5,959 nt of DNA from an uncultured Clostridia bacterium (GCA_937912175.1 CALDOU010000090.1:1-5959); one strand, 5' to 3'. Positions 1 through 5,882 are shown, numbered from the stretch's first letter. The notes: generated by a model not told the origin, from the letters alone. Numbers and translations are program-made.

Positions 1-59
1 TCGAACCGTCGACCTCTAGCGTGACAGGCTAGCGTTCTAACCAACTGAACTACCGGGCC
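1..59 (-). tRNA. tRNA-Asp (GUC), 3' part cut by the window edge
   Basis: On the minus strand the gene starts at 59 with acceptor strand GGCCCGG, followed by TA, a D arm GTTC/GAAC with a 9-base loop, and an anticodon stem CTAGC/GCTAG closing the loop CTGTCAC. The anticodon GTC (positions 23-25) reads aspartate codons GAC/GAU. The variable loop and the 5' half of the T arm with GGTTCGA are visible, but the 3' T stem, acceptor strand and CCA lie beyond the left edge. It lies only 7 bases downstream of tRNA-Val on the same strand, so the two are almost certainly processed from one precursor. Confidence 0.95.
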
Positions 60-66
60 ATTTTCA

Positions 67-143
67 TGGTGGGAACAATAGGACTCGAACCTATGACCCC
101 TTGCTTGTAAGGCAAGTGCTCTAACCAACTGAGCTATGCTCCC
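67..143 (-). tRNA. tRNA-Val (UAC)
   Basis: This is a complete 77-base tRNA on the minus strand. The acceptor stem GGGAGCA/TGTTCCC pairs with one G-U, the D stem is GCTC/GAGC, the anticodon stem CTTGC/GCAAG closes the loop CTTACAA, and the T stem ATAGG/CCTAT closes TTCGAGT. The anticodon TAC (107-109) reads valine GUN codons. The discriminator A and CCA (67-70) are encoded in the DNA. It is the first gene of a tRNA unit that continues into tRNA-Asp and perhaps beyond the window. Confidence 0.97.
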
Positions 144-260
144 TTATATACATAAACCAGCTTTAATTCATTATGTACATAACTTAATGATGCCAAGCTC
201 AATCTTCATAAATCAACTTATATTTATTACAATGTTTTATCACTTGCACCAACATATAAA

Positions 261-289
261 ATGATATCATTCTTAAAAAAATATGTCAA
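261..289 (-). promoter_or_regulatory. Sigma-A promoter of the tRNA-Val/tRNA-Asp unit
   Basis: Read on the minus strand, a perfect TTGACA -35 box (284-289) is followed after 17 bases by TATCAT (261-266), a five-of-six match to the -10 consensus. Initiation would be near 254, giving a leader of about 110 bases before tRNA-Val, which RNase P would have to remove. It is the only strong promoter seen between the helicase-loader gene and the tRNAs. Read-through from the operon upstream is also possible, because no clear terminator is visible in 290-401. Confidence 0.75.
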
Positions 290-401
290 GCGTTAATTTT
301 TTAAACTTAATCTTTTCAAACGTACAAATAAACTATTGCATTTATATTTTTTTGTGTAATATACCATAACCAAAATAATTTATATTTATATGCGTTTAAA
401 T

Positions 402-1397
402 TTAACCTTTTTTACGGCTTTTCATCATTTTTTGCCTAATATCCGAACCCAGAAACTCAAGACGTATATTATTTCCGATTATCCTGGACACCATACGTGG
501 GGAATAATTTTTTTCCATCTCTTTCATGGAAAGATTTGTACTTATTATAGTCGGCTTATTTCTCATAATACGGGAATTAATAATATTGTAAATCGCCGCA
601 CTTGAAAAAGGAGTGCTATATTCCGTGCCAAGGTCATCAATTATCAGCAAATCGCAGTCAACATAGTGGCGTTCACTTTCTTCACTGCCGAAACGATTTT
701 GAAATTTTTCCTTTTCCATTTCCGAAACTATATTTTGGGTAGAGCCATAAATCACTCCAAAACCTTTATTAATAACCTCTCTTGCAATAGCAAGGGAAAG
801 ATGCGTTTTACCCAACCCTGTATTTCCGGTCATTAAAAGTCCGGGAGAGTTTTTTGTAAATCCATCCACGTATTTCTTGCAAAAATTGAAAATCAACTCC
901 ATTCTTTTGCGAGAAGATTGTTCGTTTTCATTAAAAGGAATTTCGGAATAATAATCCAAAGAAAAATTATCAAAAGAAGAAAGCTCTAACGGTGACATTT
1001 TATTAAGGCGATTGTAAGCTTCTTTTTTCAACATATTTTTCATACAATCGCACATAACCCCATCAATAAATCCTTCGTCTTTGCATTTTTCACATGAATG
1101 ATGTATTTCAAGATAATCTTCGGGTAATTCCACACTTAATAAAATATTTTTTAAATCTTCTTTTAAAGATTTATTTTTTTCTCTCAGCTTACAAAGTTCC
1201 AAACGAGAATTCGCTCCGGATAGCACAGCCCTAGCCGATTCAACCGCAGTAAAAGCCAATTGTTTTTCTATTTTTTCCGCTTCGGGAAAACGTTTATAAA
1301 AAATATCCTTTTTTCGATTTAATTCTTCCCATGAATTATTTCTCATTTGATATAATTTTTTCTGAACTTCTTCGTAAACTTCTCTGCTATATCCCAT
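402..1397 (-). CDS. dnaI: DnaI/DnaC-type replicative helicase loader, AAA+ ATPase
   Basis: This 331-residue protein is a cytoplasmic helicase loader: the family brings the hexameric replicative helicase onto DNA at the origin and at stalled forks using ATP. Residues 1-90 are a charged helical region. Cysteines 102, 105, 116 and 118, next to His 99-100, form a likely zinc module, matching the zinc-binding helicase-interaction domain known from Bacillus DnaI. The AAA+ core follows: Walker A GNTGLGKT at 191-198, Walker B LLIIDDLG at 250-257, sensor-1 STN at 286-288, and a probable arginine finger at R301 (YSPRMVSRI) ahead of a basic C-terminus. The length is normal for the family. The ATG at 1397 has AAGGAAG 8 bases upstream. 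It lies 34 bases after the DnaD-type gene and is most likely co-transcribed with it. Similar ATPases such as IstB serve transposons, but no transposase is present and the zinc module and partner favour a chromosomal loader. Confidence 0.93.
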   Translation of the reverse strand: MGYSREVYEEVQKKLYQMRNNSWEELNRKKDIFYKRFPEAEKIEKQLAFTAVESARAVLSGANSRLELCKLREKNKSLKEDLKNILLSVELPEDYLEIHHSCEKCKDEGFIDGVMCDCMKNMLKKEAYNRLNKMSPLELSSFDNFSLDYYSEIPFNENEQSSRKRMELIFNFCKKYVDGFTKNSPGLLMTGNTGLGKTHLSLAIAREVINKGFGVIYGSTQNIVSEMEKEKFQNRFGSEESERHYVDCDLLIIDDLGTEYSTPFSSAAIYNIINSRIMRNKPTIISTNLSMKEMEKNYSPRMVSRIIGNNIRLEFLGSDIRQKMMKSRKKG

Positions 1398-1431
1398 CTG
1401 ATTAACTTCCTTATTTTATTTTTGTTGTATA

Positions 1432-2415
1432 TTAATTTGACAAATAGTCTAATATATTATAATTTTCATATTCCTCTATATTATAAGAAGGATGATTTTT
1501 ATCTTTTGTTTTTTCGGTTTTATATCTGTATTTTTTATTTTCCATCACAGCTTGCTCAATAGTAAATATTCCTTGAGTATGCCAGCGTTTTATTATACTA
1601 TCCATATATCTTAAAACATACTTACCGTTAGCATTAACACAGCGCTCATAAGCTTCTTTAATTAATTCATCGTTATAATTCCAATCTTCCATCCATCTTA
1701 TTACGGTTTCCTCTTCCCTGGATGTAGGAGCACGATGTTCTATACCTATAATAGATTCAAACTTCTTCCAGGCCATATTTATTTTATTTAAACTTATGAT
1801 TTTCTTTTCCGCTTTTTCTAAATTATCAATTCCTTCATTGGACCAATTTATACCAATTTTTTCAATATATTTCATACCCGTCTTGCCTACGCTCACGGCA
1901 TATTGCAAAAGCATTAAAACCACATCTACCGGCAATCCGTCATTATCGTGAAGCATTAATAAAATTGCGGAATCCCCGTTGGAAAGAGGGCGTCCCAAAA
2001 TCACCTGAGCTTCTTGCATCATAAAATCAATTTCTTTTGAGGTTTGCATACGATTTGCTATGTATAAACTATTTGGTTTTTGATACCGAACATGACGTAA
2101 ATCTCTTTTATTCAAAGCCAAATCGTTTTCTTTAATACTGTTTTCATTTCCCGCTTTATAATTAACAACACCGCTATCACCCGATGAAATCAATCCAAGA
2201 TTTTTCCAATATTCAAGAGCACCAATAATCTTTTCTTCGGTAAAATTCAATTTTTGTGACATTTCGGAAATATTTAAACCCTGTTGAGAATAGCGCAAAG
2301 CCCACAAAATTACTTTTATTTGTAATTCGTTTGCGTCTTTCATATATTTATCCGTAATTTTCGTCGGAACTGCGAAAACGGAGCTCCACATTCCCATATT
2401 TATACTATATTCCAC
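1432..2415 (-). CDS. dnaD: DnaD/DnaB-type primosomal replication protein
   Basis: This is a primosome protein of the DnaD/DnaB superfamily, which binds and remodels DNA and recruits the helicase loader during replication initiation and restart. From the GTG start it has 327 residues. Residues about 20-80 form a winged-helix-like N-terminal domain. Two DnaD C-terminal-type domains (DDBH2) follow, each ending in the YxxxIxxxW motif: YIEKIGINW at about 183-191 and YMDSIIKRW at about 270-278. A winged helix plus two such domains is the layout of Bacillus DnaB rather than DnaD, though the N-terminal domain resembles clostridial DnaD-named proteins. The tail holds a HPSYNIEEYE segment, a form I associate with clostridial members. 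The frame is open to a TTG at 2427, but that codon has no Shine-Dalgarno and overlaps the GGAG that sits 6 bases before the GTG at 2413-2415, so the GTG is preferred. It is the first gene of an operon with the loader. Confidence 0.9.
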   Translation of the reverse strand: MEYSINMGMWSSVFAVPTKITDKYMKDANELQIKVILWALRYSQQGLNISEMSQKLNFTEEKIIGALEYWKNLGLISSGDSGVVNYKAGNENSIKENDLALNKRDLRHVRYQKPNSLYIANRMQTSKEIDFMMQEAQVILGRPLSNGDSAILLMLHDNDGLPVDVVLMLLQYAVSVGKTGMKYIEKIGINWSNEGIDNLEKAEKKIISLNKINMAWKKFESIIGIEHRAPTSREEETVIRWMEDWNYNDELIKEAYERCVNANGKYVLRYMDSIIKRWHTQGIFTIEQAVMENKKYRYKTEKTKDKNHPSYNIEEYENYNILDYLSN

Positions 2416-2457
2416 TTTTTTCTCCAAAATATTTTATCATTTAAATATCTTTATTAA

Positions 2458-2486
2458 ATTATATATTTATTGTAATTTTATATCAA
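2458..2486 (-). promoter_or_regulatory. Sigma-A promoter of the dnaD-dnaI operon
   Basis: On the minus strand TTGATA (2481-2486) and a perfect TATAAT (2458-2463) are separated by exactly 17 bases. Initiation near 2451 would give a leader of about 36 bases to the GTG start at 2415. This agrees with the shorter start, since the GGAG before that GTG is inside the transcript. With the hup terminator upstream, it makes dnaD-dnaI a separate transcription unit. Confidence 0.8.
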
Positions 2487-2587
2487 GAAAATAAATAAAA
2501 CAAAAAATTGTAAATTAACAAATCCATCTTTCTATTTTCATCACTAAATTCAATTAATCCTCCCATGCATATTTTTTGAATTTTTCA

Positions 2588-2636
2588 AATATAAAAATAC
2601 AGTTTTCCCTCGCACAAAGCGCGTAAGAGAAAACTG
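2588..2636 (-). terminator. Rho-independent terminator of hup
   Basis: On the minus strand the segment 2636 to 2600 folds into a hairpin. The outer arms CAGTTTTC/GAAAACTG pair perfectly and continue through C-G, T-A and G-U pairs to a 12-bp stem. After one A-C mismatch, three further pairs close a 5-base loop. The transcript then runs into TATTTTTATATTT, a U-rich tract. It lies 33 bases beyond the hup stop codon. The plus strand has no T tract after the hairpin, so it acts in one direction. Confidence 0.85.
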
Positions 2637-2669
2637 CAAATAAGTAAAATTTATTATTAACTACAAGTC

Positions 2670-2945
2670 TTATGCATTAACTGCATCTTTAAGAGCTTTA
2701 CCGGCTTTAAAAGCGGGTGCTTTCGCAGCAGCAATCTTAATCGGATTTCCGGTTCTTGGATCACGACCGGTGCGAGCTGCACGTTCACGGACTTCAAAAG
2801 TTCCAAATCCAACTAATTGAACTTTGTCTCCCGAAACAAGAGTTTCTTCTACCGATTCAATGAAAGCTGCTAAAGCTTTTTCAGAATCTTTTTTTGTGAG
2901 TCCGCTCTTTTCTGAGATTTGTGCTACGAGTTCAGATCTGTTCAT
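2670..2945 (-). CDS. hup: HU family nucleoid-associated DNA-binding protein
   Basis: This 91-residue protein has the standard HU length. HU dimers bend and compact DNA without strict sequence preference. Residues 1-45 form the two-helix dimerisation body, with the conserved VQLVGFGTFEVRERAAR strand region at 42-58. The beta-arm tip carries RDPRTG at 61-66 with the intercalating proline at P63; position 62 is Asp where Asn is more usual. The C-terminal AFKAGKALKDAV helix is typical. Start choice is firm: GGAGG (2956-2960) lies 10 bases before the ATG. Downstream is its own terminator, and upstream are a candidate promoter and a small hairpin, so it can be expressed apart from mazG. HU next to a spoVB-like flippase and mazG is a known clostridial arrangement. 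IHF is less likely in this lineage. Confidence 0.96.
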   Translation of the reverse strand: MNRSELVAQISEKSGLTKKDSEKALAAFIESVEETLVSGDKVQLVGFGTFEVRERAARTGRDPRTGNPIKIAAAKAPAFKAGKALKDAVNA

Positions 2946-2970
2946 AAATAAATAACCTCCGTTTTTTTAT

Positions 2971-2984
2971 GTGTCTAACGACAC
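2971..2984 (-). repeat. Small hairpin in the hup leader
   Basis: GTGTC and GACAC form a 5-bp perfect inverted repeat around a 4-base loop (GTTA on the transcribed strand). It lies 10 bases upstream of the hup Shine-Dalgarno and close to the predicted transcription start near 2980. It could be a 5'-end stabilising stem or half of an operator. The sequence alone cannot separate these from chance. Confidence 0.4.
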
Positions 2985-2986
2985 TA

Positions 2987-3016
2987 TTACTACACTTGCC
3001 GATATTTTATTTTCAA
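2987..3016 (-). promoter_or_regulatory. Candidate hup promoter
   Basis: On the minus strand TTGAAA (3011-3016) and TAGTAA (2987-2992) are 18 bases apart, and this would start hup transcription near 2980. The -10 match is only moderate. An alternative is the extended -10 TGATAAAAT at 3019-3027, which has no good -35 box. A promoter in this 96-base gap is expected, since HU is normally far more abundant than MazG. Confidence 0.4.
2988..2997. repeat. Direct repeat TACTACACTT, copy 1
   Basis: This 10-base sequence recurs exactly at 3040-3049 in the same orientation, 52 bases away start to start. This copy overlaps the candidate hup -10 box. Confidence 0.5.
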
Positions 3017-3039
3017 AAATTTTATCAGCATGTAAATAG

Positions 3040-3049
3040 TACTACACTT
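3040..3049. repeat. Direct repeat TACTACACTT, copy 2
   Basis: This is the second exact copy of the 10-base repeat found at 2988-2997. It covers the mazG stop codon (3042-3044), so part of it is under coding constraint. Confidence 0.5.
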
Positions 3050-3797
3050 TATTTCTATTTTCAAGTGAAATTTTATATAAAAATTCATTTTTAAATCTTT
3101 CGCATGAATCGTACAAAGCACTTTCGGCATCAACATTGATAAGCCGAGACACTTCCGTTATAGAAAACAGTAAGTCTCCAAGCTCTTTGCTATAATCTTC
3201 TTGATAGCCCTTTAAAATTAATTTTTCCAAATAATTTAATTTTTCAAAAGTTTCATTTAACGCATCTTCCACGGAAAAAATTCCATAACCCGACCCTGCG
3301 GCTCGGTTTTGAATTTTCGTTGTACGCATTAATGAAGGCAATATTCTTGAAATATTTTTTACACTTTCGGCCGGAGATTCCCGATTTGATCTGACATTCA
3401 CAAATTCACACGATGAATTGCCGTATTTTCTTATATCGGAAAAACATTTATGACTTTCTTTAAAATTCGAATTCGAAAATATATGCGGATGTCTGACAAT
3501 TACCTTTCGACAAATTTCATCAACAACATCTTCAAACGAAAAATTATCTTTTTTTTCTTCAATGTCACAGTGCAATGCTATTTGTAATAAAACATCACCC
3601 AGGCTTTCTTCCAACATATTTGGATCATTTAAATCAATAGCTTCCACTACTTCGTATGCATGTTCAATGATATCGGAACGTATACTGGAATGAGTTTCCG
3701 TTCTGTCCCATGAACGCACAGAATAAGACCTTAAAATTTCTACAATATTTAAAAAATCACCTAATGAGTATTTTCGTTTACTACGAACCAATTCCAT
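3042..3797 (-). CDS. mazG: MazG-family protein with two degenerate nucleotide pyrophosphohydrolase domains
   Basis: MazG enzymes hydrolyse NTPs to NMP and pyrophosphate using Mg ions held by an ExxE...ExxD motif. This 251-residue protein has the two-domain length of Escherichia coli MazG (263). Family landmarks are clear: SWDRTETH (29-36), HAYEVVEAID (46-55), SLGDVLLQI (65-73), RHPHIF (102-107), a linker LPSLMRTTKIQNRAA (153-167), and KELGDLLFSI (204-213). The metal sites are damaged. In the first domain the ExxE and ExxD glutamates are H46 and S65, leaving E49 and D68; in the second the ExxE positions are K186 and Y189, leaving E205 and D208. It also lacks the N-terminal tetrapyrrole-methylase domain of Bacillus YabN, and the 69-base gap upstream has no room for one. 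The ATG at 3797 has GGTAGGA just upstream. It lies between a flippase gene and hup, probably in the flippase transcript. Family membership is certain; activity is doubtful. Confidence 0.88.
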   Translation of the reverse strand: MELVRSKRKYSLGDFLNIVEILRSYSVRSWDRTETHSSIRSDIIEHAYEVVEAIDLNDPNMLEESLGDVLLQIALHCDIEEKKDNFSFEDVVDEICRKVIVRHPHIFSNSNFKESHKCFSDIRKYGNSSCEFVNVRSNRESPAESVKNISRILPSLMRTTKIQNRAAGSGYGIFSVEDALNETFEKLNYLEKLILKGYQEDYSKELGDLLFSITEVSRLINVDAESALYDSCERFKNEFLYKISLENRNKV

Positions 3798-3810
3798 AAA
3801 AATCCTACCT

Positions 3811-3854
3811 TTTTACAAAATAATCTTAAATGTAAAATATTGTAAAATTTTACA
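3811..3854. repeat. Cluster of four TGTAAAA/TTTTACA heptamers including a perfect 14-bp palindrome
   Basis: The heptamer occurs as TTTTACA at 3811-3817, TGTAAAA at 3831-3837, TGTAAAA at 3841-3847 and TTTTACA at 3848-3854. The last two abut to make a perfect palindrome, TGTAAAATTTTACA, and the two direct copies are 10 bases apart, one helical turn. The cluster fills most of the 69-base gap between the flippase stop and the mazG start. It could be an operator or provide a weak mazG promoter (TTTACA-18-TATTTT). AT-rich composition makes chance a real alternative. Confidence 0.5.
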
Positions 3855-3866
3855 TTTGTTTCCATA

Positions 3867-5651
3867 TTAACCCAACAAGTGATATTTTTCAAGTACTTTT
3901 ACAATTTTTTTGCCTTTTGGTATAGATTCCAAGTCCGAATAAGTCACTGTTTTAAATATAAAAAGTGAAATAACATAAATAATTGCCGCCAACAAAATAG
4001 CTATTAAGGTAGACATTTTGGGATTTATAAACTTCACCGTAAACATATAAGAAAAATACGCCACAACACCACAAATCACACCACAGAAAAGCGGTTTAAC
4101 AAATATTTTATAAATATTAATTTTAATCTTTGCTTCTCTGTTTAAAAGAATTATTCCAAATACACTTACAAATAAGTAGCATATAAAAGTTCCTATCCCC
4201 GCACCTTGAATATTTATTTCGGGAATACCAACCAAGATATAATTAAGCACAACTTTTAAAATCATTCCTATTGTAAGAATTTTAAGCGGCAAATCAGCCC
4301 TTCCTACCGCTTGAAGCATACTGCATATCGGCGTGCTTATTGCAACCAAAATAGTAGCCAAGGCATATATAGTCATAATCTCTGCGGAAATATAAATTTC
4401 ACCAACGTGACTTTTACCAAAAGTATTATAAACCAAATCCATTATAGGATGTGCAAGAACCGACATCCCTATTCCTACGGGGAAAGAAATAATAGCGGTC
4501 AATTTCATAACCGTTTCAATATTATTTTTTATCTTTTCTTTTACTCCTTTAACCCAGGAAGTTGTTACATTCGGCAATGCGCTTATTGAAAACCCTTGAG
4601 TTATCGTGGGAAGTAACATGGTAATCGTACTCATATAAGCAAAACATCCCGCCAAAAAATTATGTGTCTTCCCCTCTTTCACCACTTCTTGGGGAATTAG
4701 CCCATCATATGTTTTTAAAAGAGAGTCTGAAGCAAATTTCATAATATCATCAAGTCTGCGTTGAACCAACATTGCATCAATGGCTCCGGCCAAGTTCATT
4801 ATAATAGCACCGAGAGCTATCGGAACAGCAATATGCAGCAACATTTTAATAAGCGTTTTGTCTGAACGTGAATCCGGGGAATCTTCAAGCTCTTCGTTTG
4901 TAATTCCATCACCGGAAAGCTTGTATTTTATATAAATATATAAAAAACCACACATAGCGCCAAGAGTAATTCCCAATACCGCACCGGCGGAAGCGTAAGG
5001 CAAAGTAGCGGTATGTGCCGCAGATTCATTTTCACAATATTTTCCAAAAACCGTGCCGAAAGCTCTGTATTCATCCATTCCATACTTAACAGCCAACGCC
5101 GAAAATCCCACGCCGAAAACAACCTTGCCTATTGCTTCCACAATTTCCGAAACAGCTGTTGGAATCATATTTCTGAGTCCTTCATAATATCCTTTATAAA
5201 TAGAAATCATACAAGCCAAAAACACTGTCGGAGACAAAGCCAATATAGAATAAAGAGCGCCCGGAGAATTAGTAAATTTAACACAAATCGTAGAACCTAT
5301 AACCATGAGAACAGAACCCACTAACCCTGTAAAAACAAATATGGGAATTGATATTTTATGAATTCTCCTGACATCCTTATATCTTTTGTCCGTCATACTT
5401 TGGGCAACCATACGTGAAATAGCAATAGGTAACCCTGCTGTTGCAAGTGCATATAATGGGTTGTAAAGGCTGTACGCTATATTAAAGTAGCCTTGCCCTA
5501 CTCCGCCCAAAATATACGCAAGTGGAATTTTAAACGCAGCCCCCGCCACTTTCACCAAAAGCATCCCTACCGCCATTATAATTGCGCCTAAAGCAAAAGA
5601 TTGACTTACCTTTTTGGTTTTTTTGTTTTCTTGCTTTGTATTTATCATCAT
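3867..5651 (-). CDS. MOP-superfamily polysaccharide/lipid-linked precursor flippase (SpoVB/YabM/MurJ-like)
   Basis: This 594-residue integral membrane protein belongs to the MVF/PST branch that flips undecaprenyl-linked sugars such as lipid II across the cytoplasmic membrane. I count 14 hydrophobic segments, at about 18-37, 52-83, 98-122, 132-156, 162-188, 219-241, 268-295, 332-356, 380-404, 417-440, 453-475, 480-503, 515-538 and 545-567, after a Lys-rich cytoplasmic N-terminus. SpoVB-type landmarks are VAGAAFKIPLAYILG (35-49), YNPLYALATAGLPIAISR (63-80), IYKGYYEGLRNMIPTA (151-166) and IDAMLVQRRL (291-300). It is longer than usual (about 520-550) because of loops at 190-218 and 299-331. AAGGA at 5657-5661 is 5 bases before the first ATG and 8 before the second (5646-5648); the second is better placed. 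Position next to mazG and hup favours a SpoVB/YabM paralogue, but MurJ itself or a capsule/teichoic-acid flippase cannot be excluded. Confidence 0.9.
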   Translation of the reverse strand: MMINTKQENKKTKKVSQSFALGAIIMAVGMLLVKVAGAAFKIPLAYILGGVGQGYFNIAYSLYNPLYALATAGLPIAISRMVAQSMTDKRYKDVRRIHKISIPIFVFTGLVGSVLMVIGSTICVKFTNSPGALYSILALSPTVFLACMISIYKGYYEGLRNMIPTAVSEIVEAIGKVVFGVGFSALAVKYGMDEYRAFGTVFGKYCENESAAHTATLPYASAGAVLGITLGAMCGFLYIYIKYKLSGDGITNEELEDSPDSRSDKTLIKMLLHIAVPIALGAIIMNLAGAIDAMLVQRRLDDIMKFASDSLLKTYDGLIPQEVVKEGKTHNFLAGCFAYMSTITMLLPTITQGFSISALPNVTTSWVKGVKEKIKNNIETVMKLTAIISFPVGIGMSVLAHPIMDLVYNTFGKSHVGEIYISAEIMTIYALATILVAISTPICSMLQAVGRADLPLKILTIGMILKVVLNYILVGIPEINIQGAGIGTFICYLFVSVFGIILLNREAKIKINIYKIFVKPLFCGVICGVVAYFSYMFTVKFINPKMSTLIAILLAAIIYVISLFIFKTVTYSDLESIPKGKKIVKVLEKYHLLG

Positions 5652-5720
5652 AAAATTCCTTCTCTAAATAAATGTTTAAAAATATATTATATTATATTAC
5701 ATTAATTACTTCCATATGTA

Positions 5721-5757
5721 TAACGGAAAACATTATAAACTTAAATATCAACCGTTA
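5721..5757 (-). promoter_or_regulatory. Possible flippase promoter inside a TAACGG/CCGTTA dyad
   Basis: TAACGG (5721-5726) and CCGTTA (5752-5757) form a 6-bp inverted repeat with a 25-base spacer. Between them, on the minus strand, is a perfect TATAAT (5732-5737), but the matching -35 position holds only a poor TTTAAC (5754-5759) with 16-base spacing. Transcription would start near 5725, about 75 bases before the flippase ATG. Several TATAAT-like runs at about 5683-5699 are alternatives without good -35 boxes. Confidence 0.25.
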
Positions 5758-5768
5758 AATAGCACATA

Positions 5769-5791
5769 AATTTTTATAATATATAAAAATT
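5769..5791. repeat. AT-only inverted repeat in the divergent spacer
   Basis: AATTTTTATA (5769-5778) and TATAAAAATT (5782-5791) are perfect inverted arms separated by 3 bases. The element lies between the flippase gene (minus) and the tRNA (plus). It contains no G or C, so it would make a weak hairpin; it may simply reflect composition or act as a flexible upstream element. Confidence 0.35.
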
Positions 5792-5833
5792 AATTATATC
5801 GTTGTAAAATTTATTTTTCTAAAACTTTAAGTA

Positions 5834-5862
5834 TTGACAACTTTTTTAAATTTTTATATAAT
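5834..5862 (+). promoter_or_regulatory. Consensus sigma-A promoter of the CAU tRNA
   Basis: TTGACA (5834-5839) and TATAAT (5857-5862) are both perfect and separated by exactly 17 bases. Initiation near 5869 would leave a 14-base leader before the tRNA. A full-consensus promoter at this distance fits a highly transcribed stable RNA gene. Confidence 0.92.
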
Positions 5863-5882
5863 TAACTTTGTTGAGCATGTGA

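Noticed and set aside
1..143. tRNA genes as an attachment site for an integrated element
   Set aside because: No integrase, no repeat of a tRNA 3' end and no foreign cargo genes are present; the tRNAs at the two edges are different genes on opposite strands.
290..401. Terminator for the dnaD-dnaI operon
   Set aside because: I looked for a stem followed by a T tract on the minus strand and found only AT-rich sequence without a GC-containing hairpin.
390..605. Plus-strand 71-codon frame over the end of the helicase-loader gene
   Set aside because: It is antisense to a well-supported conserved gene and shows no protein features.
402..1397. IstB-type transposition helper instead of a helicase loader
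   Set aside because: There is no IstA transposase or terminal repeat, and the zinc-cysteine module plus the adjacent DnaD-type gene fit a chromosomal loader.
4311..4589. Plus-strand open frame of 92 codons
   Set aside because: It lies wholly inside the flippase gene on the other strand, has no ribosome binding site or recognisable domain, and its predicted protein looks like an antisense translation.
4928..5122. Minus-strand 64-codon frame inside the flippase
   Set aside because: It overlaps the flippase in another frame on the same strand and has no independent start signal.
5013..5324. Plus-strand open frame of 103 codons
   Set aside because: It is antisense to the flippase coding region, rich in Arg, Asn, His and Ser as expected for a shadow frame, and has no family features.
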